From Tannerella forsythia (GTDB lineage Bacteria; Bacteroidota; Bacteroidia; Bacteroidales; Tannerellaceae), in the NCBI RefSeq assembly GCF_001006485.1, contig NZ_JUET01000083.1:38918-102917 (forward strand): a stretch of 64,000 nucleotides of DNA. Reading direction: 5' to 3'. The translations under genes were made by a program, and so were the position numbers. Below the pieces are notes generated by a model. That model did no database searches and was not told the DNA's origin. It worked only from the letters and a program-made list of their open reading frames with translations. Positions 9,163 through 18,255 of the stretch are shown one piece after another (position 1 is the stretch's first letter; every line of letters starts with the position of its first letter).

Positions 9163-10095
9163 ATGATGGAAAAGATTGATTATGCAACAGAAATAAACCG
9201 CCTGCGAAAAGAGAAAAATGCGATTATTCTGGCACATTATTACCAGACAGGAGAGATTCAAGATATTGCCGACAAGGTGGGCGACAGTCTTGCATTAGCT
9301 CAATGGGCGGCTAAGACAACGACTGATATCCTCGTGCTCTGCGGCGTACATTTCATGGGGGAGACAGCCAAAATTCTCTGTCCGGAAAAAAGGGTACTCA
9401 TTCCTGATACGGAAGCGGGCTGTTCGCTGGCAGACAGCTGTCCGGCCGATGAATTTGAGAAGTTTGTCAAAGCACATCCGGATCATCGGGTAATCTCGTA
9501 TGTGAACACTTCGGCAGCCGTCAAAGCGTTGACTGATGTTGTAGTCACATCGACGAACGCACACAAGATTGTTGCGTCGTTCCCTCAAGATGCTTCACTG
9601 ATTTTCGGGCCGGACCGGAATCTGGGTAATTATATCAATCGTATTACCGGGCGCAACATGCTTTTATGGGAGGGCGCATGTCATGTACATGAACAATTTT
9701 CACCAGGGAAAATCCTTGCTTTGAAGAAGACACACCCCGAAGCGGAAATCATTGCACATCCCGAATGCAAACAATCTATCTTGCAAATGGCCGATTTTAT
9801 CGGCTCGACGGCCGCACTGCTGCATCATGCCGTACAATCGCCGAAAACGGTGTTTATCGTATCGACCGAGAGCGGTATCATCCATGAGATGCGTAAACGT
9901 AATCCTCACAAGACGTTTATTCCCGCTCCTCCGAACGACAGCACGTCCCCCTGCAACGAATGCAACTTTATGCGTTTGAATACGATGGAAAAACTGTATC
10001 GTTGTCTGCGAGATGAAACACCTGAAATACTCGTAGACGAGACCATTCGTCTTCGAGCCGTCAAACCGATTCGGCGCATGCTGGAGTTGTCATGA
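9163..10095 (+). CDS. nadA: Quinolinate synthase A
   Basis: Condenses iminoaspartate with dihydroxyacetone phosphate to quinolinate in de novo NAD synthesis; a cytoplasmic [4Fe-4S] enzyme. The family's conserved parts are seen: AHYYQTGEIQDIAD with the substrate-binding HYY, the LCGVHFMGETAKIL cysteine region, HPECK, and the C-terminal CNECNFMRLN. About 310 residues is normal. The ATG at 9163 is chosen because AAAGGA at 9149-9154 stands eight bases before it; an ATG at 9154 would overlap that site, and 9166 is also possible. nadB and nadC are not adjacent. Its stop overlaps the start of the propeller/LuxR gene. Confidence 0.94.
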   Translation: MMEKIDYATEINRLRKEKNAIILAHYYQTGEIQDIADKVGDSLALAQWAAKTTTDILVLCGVHFMGETAKILCPEKRVLIPDTEAGCSLADSCPADEFEKFVKAHPDHRVISYVNTSAAVKALTDVVVTSTNAHKIVASFPQDASLIFGPDRNLGNYINRITGRNMLLWEGACHVHEQFSPGKILALKKTHPEAEIIAHPECKQSILQMADFIGSTAALLHHAVQSPKTVFIVSTESGIIHEMRKRNPHKTFIPAPPNDSTSPCNECNFMRLNTMEKLYRCLRDETPEILVDETIRLRAVKPIRRMLELS

Positions 10096-13052
10096 GACAT
10101 TGCATTTGCATGCCCGTGAACAGACGAGATGATTTATCGGTCGGTCGATGCCAGCTTTCGACCCTGTGGGAACGTTCGGTACGTATCGTACGAATACCTT
10201 TCTTGGGATGGGCGGTATGTGTGCTCATCGGACTCGATGTTCATGCACACGACATTCCTTTTGTACCTCCGGTTTACAACTACACAACGGCCATGTACGG
10301 AGGAGGTAACCAGAATTGGGCTGTGGCGCAGGGTGCCAACGGTGTGATGTATATCGGCAACAACAACGGTCTGCTGCGTTTCGACGGGGTCAACTGGGAA
10401 CTGCACCGGTTACCGAATCATTTATCTGTTAAGTCGCTTTTTGTCGATACGGCTGCGAGGCCCGAACGAATCTATGTCGGATCGTTCGAAGAGTTCGGAT
10501 ATTTTACTGCCGACGCCGCTCACCGCCTCACGTATCATTCGCTCAAACCACTTGTAAAGGATTATCTTTTCCGCAACGACGAAATCTGGACGATTCATAA
10601 GGTCGGGACGGTCATTTACTTTCAATCTTTCTCCTCTTATTTCGCTTATCGTCCCACCGACGGTCTCATCCGCCATGCTCGCCCATACCCTGCGCCGCTT
10701 TATTTTTTCGAGGCCGGCGGAGAGCTGGTCTCGCAACTGATCAATGACGACTTTTATCGATTTAACGAGGATGGCAAGACGGAGCGATTTTTCGGGCGCG
10801 AGGAGGTGGGCGACGACGATATCGTTTCGGTACTGCCTTTCGGCAGGGAGTGGCTGCTCGTTTCGTCGCAGCATGGATTCTTTATTTTCGACCCGGCAAC
10901 GCATTCCGTATGCCCGTGGCCGACGGATATCGACGCAGAACTGCGCACAGCCATCGTCAACCGTGCGGTCTGTACGCACGACTCGACTTACATCGTCGGT
11001 ACGCTGAATAAAGGATTGTTCGCCATCGGTCGAGACGGAGCGAAGCGATGGCATCTTCATCGGCAGAACGGATTGAACAACAATACGGTGCTCGGGCTGT
11101 TCGTCGATCGCGATCATCATGTATGGGCTGCGTTAGATAATGGTATTTCCCTTGTTCATACGCGATCGGAGTTGTCGTTCTTTCAACCGGACGGCATTCA
11201 GTTGGGTCTGGTAGAAGAGATGCTTTTTTACGACGGCAGGCTCTATCTTGCCACCAATCAGGGGGTCTACAGATCATCAGGGGTAGACGGGCAGATAGAC
11301 CGGTTGCCGGGCTTCGATACGCAATCGTGGTTTATCCGTTGCTTCGACGGACAGATGATTACAGGTAATAACCGCGGCACATCATTCATCCGGAACGACC
11401 GGAATCTCCCCCTTGAAACGAGCACGGGTGGAATGGATATCCGTCAGGCGCGGCTGCATGAGCAGGACGTGCTGATCGAGTCGACATACACTTACCTGTC
11501 CGTCTATCGCCGGAACGAGGCCGGCCGCTGGATGTTCGCCCGACAGATTGACGGGTTCTATGACCTGATCCATCACCTTGAGACAGACCATACCGGAAAT
11601 ATCTGGGCCGGACACATGTATAAAGGAGTGTATCGGCTGCGACTGAACGATTCGTTGAGCACCGTTGTCGAGACAACTTATTTCCCCCATTTACATCCTG
11701 CCGACAGCACCCCGGCACACATCCGCGTGATGAAACTGCGCGGGCGTATCGTCTTCTCCGACGGCCGACATTTTTATACTTATGACGACATTGACCGACG
11801 GATCGTGCTCTATGAGCAACTCAACACACAACTCTGCGGACTGGAAGACGTCAACCGCATGACCGCCATCAACGACAGTCTGTACTGGTTCGTGTGCGAC
11901 GGCGCTTATGCGCTTGTCGGGCTGCACAACAATATCTATCGTCTGCGCGAAAAAATTCCGTTTGCCATTTTGAATCATCCGCCCAACAGCGGACGCGGTA
12001 ACGTACATGTGACGAACGATGGGGTATCGTATCTTTGCCTCGACGGTGGCATCGCACGGTACTTGCCGCAATCGGGTATCCCTTATCCTCCGAAAACGTT
12101 ACGCCTGCATGCCGTGTCGGCCTACAATCGCAGGAACGACCAACGTCAGCATCTGTCGGTCGATGTACTTCCGGCTCCGATCGATTATGCGTTCAATCAT
12201 CTGACGTTTGCTTTTCAGTATCCCGATTTCTCGCGGAAAGCTTTCCGGATAGAGTGCCTGCTGGAGCCATACGACACACGATGGATAGCTACCGATGATC
12301 ACCGTCGTATCGAATATGCCTACCTGCCTGCCGGTGAATATACATTGCGGGCGCGTGTGCTCAACGATCTTGGAGAGGAACTTTCGGTTCTTTCCTACTC
12401 GTTCCGTATCCAAAAACCGTGGTATCGGACGTTCATGGCCGGCGTCGGCTATCTGTTTCTCGGGATACTGCTGATGTTCTTTTTTATCCGGCTGTACACA
12501 CGTCGTGTAATGCGCAAACGCAGCGCGTTATTCGAACAGCAGGAGAAGGAACGGATAGCACAGCTCGACCGGCAGGAGAAACTGATTACAGCCTTGCGTA
12601 ACGAACGGCTCGAAGCCGATCTGACTCACAAGGGCAAAGAACTGGCAGGCGCCACGATGAACATCATCAACCAAAAAGAGTTTCTCAATAAGTTAAAGCA
12701 CGAGATACAAGCGGTAATTCTCCGGGAGAAGATGAATAAGAACGAAGGTCACAAACTCCTCGCACTTATCGACAGCAACCTCTCGGACGAAGACGATTGG
12801 GTACTGTTTCAGGAAAATTTCGATTTGATTCACGAAAATTTCTTCCGCCGGCTGCAGGAGCAGTATCCGGTACTGACCCCGACCGACCTCAAGCTCTGTG
12901 CCCTGCTCCGCCTTAACTATTCCTCGAAAGAGATCGCGAACATGCTGAACCTGACGATTCGAGGAGCCGAGGCCGCACGCTATCGCCTGCGCAAGAAGCT
13001 GAACTTGCCCGAAGAAGTCAACCTTGTTTCTTTTATGATTGATTTCAAGTAA
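10092..13052 (+). CDS. Propeller/Y_Y_Y sensor with LuxR-type HTH
   Basis: A 986-residue membrane-spanning one-component regulator. A signal anchor at about residues 33-53 is followed by a periplasmic double beta-propeller of Reg_prop-like repeats (about 55-690, with recurring IW and LLRFDG-type blades), a Y_Y_Y domain (about 699-763), one transmembrane helix (about 778-801), a coiled coil, and a LuxR-type helix-turn-helix at 927-986 (LTPTDLKLC, SSKEIANML). It resembles hybrid two-component sensors of Bacteroidetes but carries no kinase or receiver. The ATG overlaps the nadA stop (ATGA), so it may be cotranscribed with nadA. The ligand, perhaps a glycan as in related sensors, is unknown. The following TPR gene has its own promoter. 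Confidence 0.9.
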   Translation: MRHCICMPVNRRDDLSVGRCQLSTLWERSVRIVRIPFLGWAVCVLIGLDVHAHDIPFVPPVYNYTTAMYGGGNQNWAVAQGANGVMYIGNNNGLLRFDGVNWELHRLPNHLSVKSLFVDTAARPERIYVGSFEEFGYFTADAAHRLTYHSLKPLVKDYLFRNDEIWTIHKVGTVIYFQSFSSYFAYRPTDGLIRHARPYPAPLYFFEAGGELVSQLINDDFYRFNEDGKTERFFGREEVGDDDIVSVLPFGREWLLVSSQHGFFIFDPATHSVCPWPTDIDAELRTAIVNRAVCTHDSTYIVGTLNKGLFAIGRDGAKRWHLHRQNGLNNNTVLGLFVDRDHHVWAALDNGISLVHTRSELSFFQPDGIQLGLVEEMLFYDGRLYLATNQGVYRSSGVDGQIDRLPGFDTQSWFIRCFDGQMITGNNRGTSFIRNDRNLPLETSTGGMDIRQARLHEQDVLIESTYTYLSVYRRNEAGRWMFARQIDGFYDLIHHLETDHTGNIWAGHMYKGVYRLRLNDSLSTVVETTYFPHLHPADSTPAHIRVMKLRGRIVFSDGRHFYTYDDIDRRIVLYEQLNTQLCGLEDVNRMTAINDSLYWFVCDGAYALVGLHNNIYRLREKIPFAILNHPPNSGRGNVHVTNDGVSYLCLDGGIARYLPQSGIPYPPKTLRLHAVSAYNRRNDQRQHLSVDVLPAPIDYAFNHLTFAFQYPDFSRKAFRIECLLEPYDTRWIATDDHRRIEYAYLPAGEYTLRARVLNDLGEELSVLSYSFRIQKPWYRTFMAGVGYLFLGILLMFFFIRLYTRRVMRKRSALFEQQEKERIAQLDRQEKLITALRNERLEADLTHKGKELAGATMNIINQKEFLNKLKHEIQAVILREKMNKNEGHKLLALIDSNLSDEDDWVLFQENFDLIHENFFRRLQEQYPVLTPTDLKLCALLRLNYSSKEIANMLNLTIRGAEAARYRLRKKLNLPEEVNLVSFMIDFK

Positions 13053-13068
13053 GTTTTTCGTATGTTTG
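13039..13068 (+). promoter_or_regulatory. Promoter of TPR-protein gene
   Basis: TTG at 13039-13041, 19 bases, TATGTTTG at 13061-13068: a full Bacteroidetes promoter. It overlaps an upstream ATG at 13062, so the ATG at 13092 is the likelier start. Confidence 0.6.
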
Positions 13069-13091
13069 TCGTCAAAAAAAACGTACTCATC

Positions 13092-14471
13092 ATGAAAACA
13101 GGGTTATTCATCGTTTTGCTACCTGTCCTCACTGTCTGCAAAGGAATAGCTCAGCGTGTCGCCTTACAGGAACTTGTCGATAAGCGGCGATATGCCGAAG
13201 TCATGGCGTATGCGGCCACCCTGCAACCGGCCGACACGGCCGATTATGCCACGATGTATGCTATCGGGCAGGCCTGTGAGGGGATGCTCAAATACCGCGA
13301 TGCCTACCGTTATTATCGGCGCTGTCTGGCCATCGACTCGACCCGGACGGATCTGCTGGCAACGGCTTCACGCATGGCTGCGAATCTGGGTAAAACCACG
13401 GAGGCGGAAACGTATCTGCAACAACTACGCGCACGTGATACGACTGACTTTTACGCCAACTATCAATTGGCTCGACTCTACGCCCAGCAGGGAGAATATC
13501 CGAAAGCTATCGGACGGTATGAGTTTCTTCTGCGACAAGACCCCGAAAACTCCGTACTGATGCGTCTTATCGGTGATTGTTACAACCGGATGGACTACAC
13601 CGTTTCGGCTTTTCGATACTATCTGAACGCTTTTCGAAGGGAGCCGGAAAACGCATCGTTGGCAGCTTCGCTGTCTAATCTGTTGCTGTTGCTTCAAGAG
13701 CCGGAAGAGGCAGTGGCCGTCTGTGACACGTCTTTACGATATCATCCCCAAAGCCGTTTGCTGCTTCAGAGCAAAGGACTTGCACTGTTTACCATGCAGA
13801 AATACGCACAGGCCGATACGGTCTATTCCATGCTTATGGCACAGGCCGACAGTTCCTACAATACGTTAAAGTACGGAGGGTCGGCCCAATATTATGCCGG
13901 TCAATACATGAGGGCGATCGAGCCACTCGAGAATGCTTACCAAAAAGATACGACATCCGTCGAGGTCTGCCTGTTGCTCGGTTCGTCATTGGGACGTACC
14001 TTCGACCGTAAACGGGCGTTCAAATTGTTCGACAAGGCCGAAGCGCTCATGCAACCCTCACCTGCCTTAGTCGATATGTTGATACGGTTCCGGGCCGAAA
14101 CCCTTGATCGTGACAACCAGCATGACAAGGCGAACGTGCTCTATTACCAACTCTGGACCGAGAGTCAGCGGTTCGATATGCTGGGATGCATCTGGCAGCG
14201 ATACCGAACCTCTAAGATGGCGGAACAGTCTGACGACTATCGCCGGCGTGCCCTCTTCATCAACATGCTTTTCGCGACCGAATATCTGAAAAGGCCGGAG
14301 CGCAGGAAAGATCATCTGGTTTACCTCCGTTCGCTGCTTTCGCAGTTTCAGGAAGAAATGTTTTTCCGTAGCGTGAAACAGTTGCCGACGCTCGCCCCCG
14401 ACGGTAAAAAAGGCGTCTGCACGGAGGAGCAGTTGCAGACCGTGATTCGGCAACTCCCCGAAAAAGAGTAA
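13092..14471 (+). CDS. Secreted TPR-repeat protein
   Basis: A 459-residue protein with a signal peptide (MKTGLFIVLLPVLTV at the start, cleavage about residue 22) and then a run of tetratricopeptide repeats through about residue 400, for example ALAIDSTR- and YQKDTTSVEV-type helical pairs spaced near 34 residues. TPRs are protein-binding scaffolds, and the signal places this one in the periplasm. A longer reading from 13062 begins inside the promoter and is disfavoured. It lies just after the propeller/LuxR sensor, so it may act with it or be one of its targets. No enzymatic motif is visible. Confidence 0.85.
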   Translation: MKTGLFIVLLPVLTVCKGIAQRVALQELVDKRRYAEVMAYAATLQPADTADYATMYAIGQACEGMLKYRDAYRYYRRCLAIDSTRTDLLATASRMAANLGKTTEAETYLQQLRARDTTDFYANYQLARLYAQQGEYPKAIGRYEFLLRQDPENSVLMRLIGDCYNRMDYTVSAFRYYLNAFRREPENASLAASLSNLLLLLQEPEEAVAVCDTSLRYHPQSRLLLQSKGLALFTMQKYAQADTVYSMLMAQADSSYNTLKYGGSAQYYAGQYMRAIEPLENAYQKDTTSVEVCLLLGSSLGRTFDRKRAFKLFDKAEALMQPSPALVDMLIRFRAETLDRDNQHDKANVLYYQLWTESQRFDMLGCIWQRYRTSKMAEQSDDYRRRALFINMLFATEYLKRPERRKDHLVYLRSLLSQFQEEMFFRSVKQLPTLAPDGKKGVCTEEQLQTVIRQLPEKE

Positions 14472-14503
14472 TACACTCGGACAGACGTTCCGGATTTTTG
14501 CAC

Positions 14504-14511
14504 TATTTTTG
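14504..14511 (+). promoter_or_regulatory. -7 box of DUF2461 gene
   Basis: TATTTTTG matches the Bacteroidetes -7 consensus, 23 bases before the ATG at 14535. A -33 TTG is not seen at the ideal spacing. Confidence 0.4.
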
Positions 14512-14534
14512 CCGGACAGATAAACGACAGACAG

Positions 14535-15209
14535 ATGAATAGAGCACTGTTTGAGTTCCTCCGGGAACTTCAGGAAAACAATAACAGGGAATGGTTTCAG
14601 GCCAACAAGAAACGGTATGATGCTTTGCATGCCGCTTTCGTCGACCATGTGAGGCAGCTGATCGACCGTATCGCCACGTTCGATCCCGAGATCGGCGGGC
14701 TGGATGCCCGGAGTTGCGTGTATCGCATCTATCGGGATCTGCGTTTTTCGCAGGATAAAACGCCTTACAAAACTCATTTCGGAGCGTATATGACCGGTTT
14801 CGGAGGACGTACCAGTCCCTACGGCGGCTATTACATCCATCTTGAGCCGGGTAAACCGTTTCTCTCGGGAGGCGTATGGTGTCCTGCTCCGGCTATGCTT
14901 AAGCAACTACGAAAAGATCTGTTCGATAACATGGACGAGTTTCTCCAAATTTACGAAGACCCGAAGTTCAGAAAAGTATTCGGTGAGTTAGAAGGCGACA
15001 AACTCAGCCGGATGCCGCAAGGTTTCCCCACCGAGACTAAACACGGTGATATCTTGAAATATAAGAGTTTCGTCGTGTCGAGCGTCAAAACGGAGGCGTT
15101 CTTCTGTGCCGATGACTGGATAGATCGCACCGTCGAGGATTTCAAACTGCTACAGCCGTTCAACCATTTTCTGAATTATACCATCGGCGAGTTTTTCGGG
15201 AAAGCATGA
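14535..15209 (+). CDS. DUF2461 family protein
   Basis: A 224-residue soluble protein of the DUF2461 (TIGR02453) family. Recognisable parts are the N-terminal LxxNNxxxWFxxNK (residues about 9-25) and the central YRIYRDxRFSxDKTPYKTHFG segment (about 66-88), which are the family hallmarks. The biochemical function is unknown. The gene ends in an ATGA overlap with the next gene, so both are likely translated from one message. Confidence 0.9.
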   Translation: MNRALFEFLRELQENNNREWFQANKKRYDALHAAFVDHVRQLIDRIATFDPEIGGLDARSCVYRIYRDLRFSQDKTPYKTHFGAYMTGFGGRTSPYGGYYIHLEPGKPFLSGGVWCPAPAMLKQLRKDLFDNMDEFLQIYEDPKFRKVFGELEGDKLSRMPQGFPTETKHGDILKYKSFVVSSVKTEAFFCADDWIDRTVEDFKLLQPFNHFLNYTIGEFFGKA

Positions 15210-15922
15210 AACGTTTTTTGAAGCGTCTGTATCGGTATCTCTTCTGCCGTAAAGGTTACGGAGTTCATTCGCCATTCGTCTTCGATTTGATTACCAACGT
15301 GTTCGAAGAACGACACGGGTACTATGCCTATACCGAACTGAAAGCTGCCCGTCTGATGCTGCAACAGGATACAAAGATAAAAAATGCAGTCAAACGGCAA
15401 AGCCTTTCCCGACATGAATGTGAGTGGCTTTTCCGGCTGGCGAATCGTTTCAAACCATGTCGCATTATCATGGTCGGGAGCGGAGCGGGACTGATTCCGC
15501 TCAGCCTGACGAGCTATGCTTCGGGAGGGCTGCACGGCATTGCCTTGGAGCAGGATGCCGTGATGGCCGATATGGCGCGGGAGTTATTGCATGAGCGGGC
15601 CACATCGCCTGTCGAAATTCGTTGTGAAGCATACGAAACGTCGCTGCCTAAGGCGTTAGCCGATCTCGGACATCCCGATTGTATCGTGCTTGATGGGACA
15701 ACAGGCGCATTATCCGCTCTGCTCCGATGCTGTTCCGGCTATATCCATGAAGATACCCTGCTGATCGTCCGGGGAATCGACGCTTCGCCGGAGGCAAACG
15801 AAGCGTGGCGAACGGCTTGTGCCTTACCGTCCGCCACAGTCAGTATCGATGCGTGCACATGGGGCATTGTCTTTTTCCGCCCCGGTCTGCCCCGGAAAAC
15901 ATTCAGGCATGTTGTGTGTTAA
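15206..15922 (+). CDS. Methyltransferase-like protein
   Basis: A 238-residue protein whose central part looks like a class I SAM-dependent methyltransferase: the strand-loop IIMVGSGAGLIPLSL (about residues 90-104) resembles motif I, followed by an acidic strand end (ALEQD) as motif II. The glycine-rich loop reads GSGAG. An N-terminal basic/aromatic stretch (KRFLKRLYRYLF) may contact membrane or nucleic acid. The substrate is unknown. It overlaps DUF2461 by four bases; this gene pair recurs in Bacteroidales to my knowledge, but that should be checked. Confidence 0.75.
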   Translation: MKRFLKRLYRYLFCRKGYGVHSPFVFDLITNVFEERHGYYAYTELKAARLMLQQDTKIKNAVKRQSLSRHECEWLFRLANRFKPCRIIMVGSGAGLIPLSLTSYASGGLHGIALEQDAVMADMARELLHERATSPVEIRCEAYETSLPKALADLGHPDCIVLDGTTGALSALLRCCSGYIHEDTLLIVRGIDASPEANEAWRTACALPSATVSIDACTWGIVFFRPGLPRKTFRHVVC

Positions 15923-15976
15923 ATCTCTCGCGCGCCTTTGTCTTCCGTCTTTACGATACCATTCGTTTCGTTTCCG

Positions 15977-16750
15977 TTAAAATCTCAATCGACCGTTGTA
16001 CATCCAGTGCTCACGGGAGTTGAGGTAACGAATCTCGACATTATCGTGTGAAGTGATACAGGCTTTTGTTTCTTCCGTTCTTTTTTCTCTTATATCGGTA
16101 GCCAGTATTTTGATGATTCCATCCATAAAACCGGCCTCACCACGTGTTTTCTCAATACGCAAGGGTACCTCGATCGTATAATCGAGTTGGAGCTTGGGCG
16201 ATTGGATGCTCAACAGCGTGCCTTCTCCTTCGATTTTGCGCAACGCGCCTTTTCCGAAGTGAATCTTCCACGAGCAGGAATACTCGAATTCCCTGTCCCG
16301 GTTGTTATGACGGGCAACGCTCCATGTATTTCTGTCTTCGTTTTTAATCTCGAATTCGTAGATGATCCGTTGCTTTGCCGACGAAGAAGATAAATCACGC
16401 ACCGTCCATGTTCCGGGAGCATTGAGATTGTGTCCGTTCGTTCGGATGGACATGTGCATTTTATCTTCAGAAAGGTGCCGAAGCGTCCACGTATTTTCTT
16501 CTTCGCCACGAAGTATTTTTACGTTGTTGAAGTAGAGCTTGTCGACCGAGTCGCGTTTGGCGAGGTCCGTCTGCGAATAGTATTCGTTGAAACGATAGAC
16601 ATATTCGAGCATGGTCGCGTATTTTTCCAACACATTATACGTATAGTCGAACGCTACACGGCCAGGATGAGTTCTGCGCCGGCTTTCATCGTAATATACG
16701 CAACTGCACGTCATGCTCAGTAGAGTCAGACTTAAAAGGAACTGTTTCAT
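15977..16750 (-). CDS. Orphan lipoprotein, unknown function
   Basis: A 257-residue protein with a short signal and a lipobox ending MTCSC (Cys about residue 17), followed by tyrosines and basic residues. The body is beta-rich and includes WTVRDLSS and YEFEIKNED-type strands. No family is recognised. The ATG at 16750 is used instead of one two codons upstream; either works. It follows the barrel-protein gene on the same strand by about 40 bases and is probably cotranscribed with it, suggesting that both act at the outer membrane. Confidence 0.75.
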   Translation of the reverse strand: MKQFLLSLTLLSMTCSCVYYDESRRRTHPGRVAFDYTYNVLEKYATMLEYVYRFNEYYSQTDLAKRDSVDKLYFNNVKILRGEEENTWTLRHLSEDKMHMSIRTNGHNLNAPGTWTVRDLSSSSAKQRIIYEFEIKNEDRNTWSVARHNNRDREFEYSCSWKIHFGKGALRKIEGEGTLLSIQSPKLQLDYTIEVPLRIEKTRGEAGFMDGIIKILATDIREKRTEETKACITSHDNVEIRYLNSREHWMYNGRLRF

Positions 16751-16796
16751 TTTCATAGTTGTGTAAGTATATTTGAATATTTAACCACTGTTTTTT

Positions 16797-17444
16797 TCAG
16801 AAACGATAACCTGCACCGGCCTTCAGGAAGCCCATCGTTCCGTATCCGATTTCCCAATATCCGAAAAGGTTACGTCCGAAGGATACCCCGAAGAAAGTGA
16901 GCTGTCCGGTTACAAACGTTCGATGAGAGTATTCACGCATGCCGAATTCTCTCTCGCTTTCCATGCCAAATCCTAATCCGAACCCCGAATAGAGACGTAC
17001 GACAGGACGATTGAAATAGATGAAACGTATCGTCGGATAAAATGCAAAACAGTGTTTGCGGTAAGTATCATCAATCAAGAATGATTCACTGACTCTGCGA
17101 TTTTGAAAAACCCCTGAATAGGAAACATTAAGACCCACTGCGAGCCATCGTTTCATCTCCTGTGTATAGGAGAGCGAAAGTGCTTGTGTGTAATGGCGCT
17201 CGTCGTACGTATATCGTCCTTGATTATACCGATCGAGTGGTGTCCGCCACCAATTCGGATAGTCATGACTCTCCCACCACGATGGAGAAGATAGTTCGAC
17301 CCATCCCCAACCGAAGGAAACTTCACGCCGCGGATGGAAGGTAGATCGTCTCCTATCCGGTAAATCATCTTGCGCTCGCGCACCCACCACCAATACAGCC
17401 AGACAAACAAAACAGAACAGTTTCTTCATTAAGATTTTTTTCAT
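16797..17444 (-). CDS. Predicted outer membrane beta-barrel protein
   Basis: A 215-residue protein with a signal peptide ending in GARAQ and then amphipathic strands with regular aromatic girdles (VSFGWGWVELSS, SLSYTQEMKRWL, IRFIYFNRPVVRL), ending in YRF, as outer membrane barrels do. It looks like a small 8-strand barrel of the OmpA/DUF3575-like type; family assignment is not certain. An inner ATG at 17429 (MKKLFCF) is an equally good start. It is the first gene of a two-gene minus-strand unit with the lipoprotein gene at 15977. Confidence 0.75.
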   Translation of the reverse strand: MKKILMKKLFCFVCLAVLVVGARAQDDLPDRRRSTFHPRREVSFGWGWVELSSPSWWESHDYPNWWRTPLDRYNQGRYTYDERHYTQALSLSYTQEMKRWLAVGLNVSYSGVFQNRRVSESFLIDDTYRKHCFAFYPTIRFIYFNRPVVRLYSGFGLGFGMESEREFGMREYSHRTFVTGQLTFFGVSFGRNLFGYWEIGYGTMGFLKAGAGYRF

Positions 17445-17782
17445 TTATTCTCATTTATATAAAACAACAGACTCCACACCAATGGGCAGAAAAATCCTCT
17501 CTTTTTATTTATCTCCGTAAAAAAACTTTTATCTTTACATATAGAATAGACGGAAAAAACAGGTGAAACGTTGCCGCAAAGCATTTTTTTTTTGAATAGA
17601 TAAAAAAACGATGAGAAGATACTGTCGTATAATGACATACATTCGTTCATAAAAAGGTTGGATCGTCGAAGAGATCACGAGAAATCGCTTTCATCCAAAC
17701 ACCGGAGTTTACCACCGAGAAACCCGTCACTTGCAAGGCAATAATTAATTGTATAAAATGGTTAAAGTCAAACGGTAGGGAT
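17445..17782. other. Intergenic region
   Basis: An A/T-rich divergent stretch. The right end leads into the thioesterase promoter. A 69-codon minus-strand frame inside is not convincing. Nothing else was recognised. Confidence 0.4.
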
Positions 17783-17812
17783 TTGTATGTTCACATAATA
17801 TACCTACCTTTG
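17783..17812 (+). promoter_or_regulatory. Promoter of thioesterase-dprA-eptA unit
   Basis: TTG at 17783-17785, 19 bases, TACCTTTG at 17805-17812, a full match to the Bacteroidetes promoter. The ATG at 17840 is 27 bases downstream, which rules out the upstream ATG at 17783. Confidence 0.65.
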
Positions 17813-17839
17813 CCCGTCCGTAAGATAATAAATAAGGAC

Positions 17840-18232
17840 ATGAAGGAATATATTTTCAAGCTGGAGATGAAGGTGCGTGACTACGAATGCGACTTGCAGG
17901 GCGTGGTGAACAATGCCAATTACCAGCACTATATGGAACATACGCGTCATGAATATCTGGAATCGCTCGGCGAAAACTTCGGAGAGATGCACGAGAAAGG
18001 ACTGGATGCGTTCGTGGCGAAGGTAGAGATCAAATACAAACATTCTTTGCGAAGCGGCGACCATTTCGTGTCGTGCGTAAATCTCAAACGCGAAGGTATT
18101 AAACTCGTATTCGAACAGGATATTTACCGGAAGTCCGATGGGATTCTGGCTGCATCGGGACGAGTGGAGACCGTGATGGTACAAGACGGGAAACTGACTC
18201 GTGGCGAGTACTTCGACCGTCTGATTCATTAA
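17840..18232 (+). CDS. Acyl-CoA thioesterase, YbgC/4HBT family
   Basis: A 130-residue hot-dog-fold thioesterase. VRDYECDLQGVVNNANYQ (residues about 11-28) is the active-site stretch of the 4-hydroxybenzoyl-CoA thioesterase family, with the aspartate in the usual catalytic place, and the long central helix HTRHEYLESLG follows. Such enzymes hydrolyse acyl-CoA or acyl-ACP; YbgC proteins in proteobacteria link to the Tol-Pal envelope system, which is not present here. The start is fixed by the promoter. dprA follows after 23 bases. Confidence 0.9.
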   Translation: MKEYIFKLEMKVRDYECDLQGVVNNANYQHYMEHTRHEYLESLGENFGEMHEKGLDAFVAKVEIKYKHSLRSGDHFVSCVNLKREGIKLVFEQDIYRKSDGILAASGRVETVMVQDGKLTRGEYFDRLIH

Positions 18233-18255
18233 GTTCTGTTTGTCCCTTTTCCATA

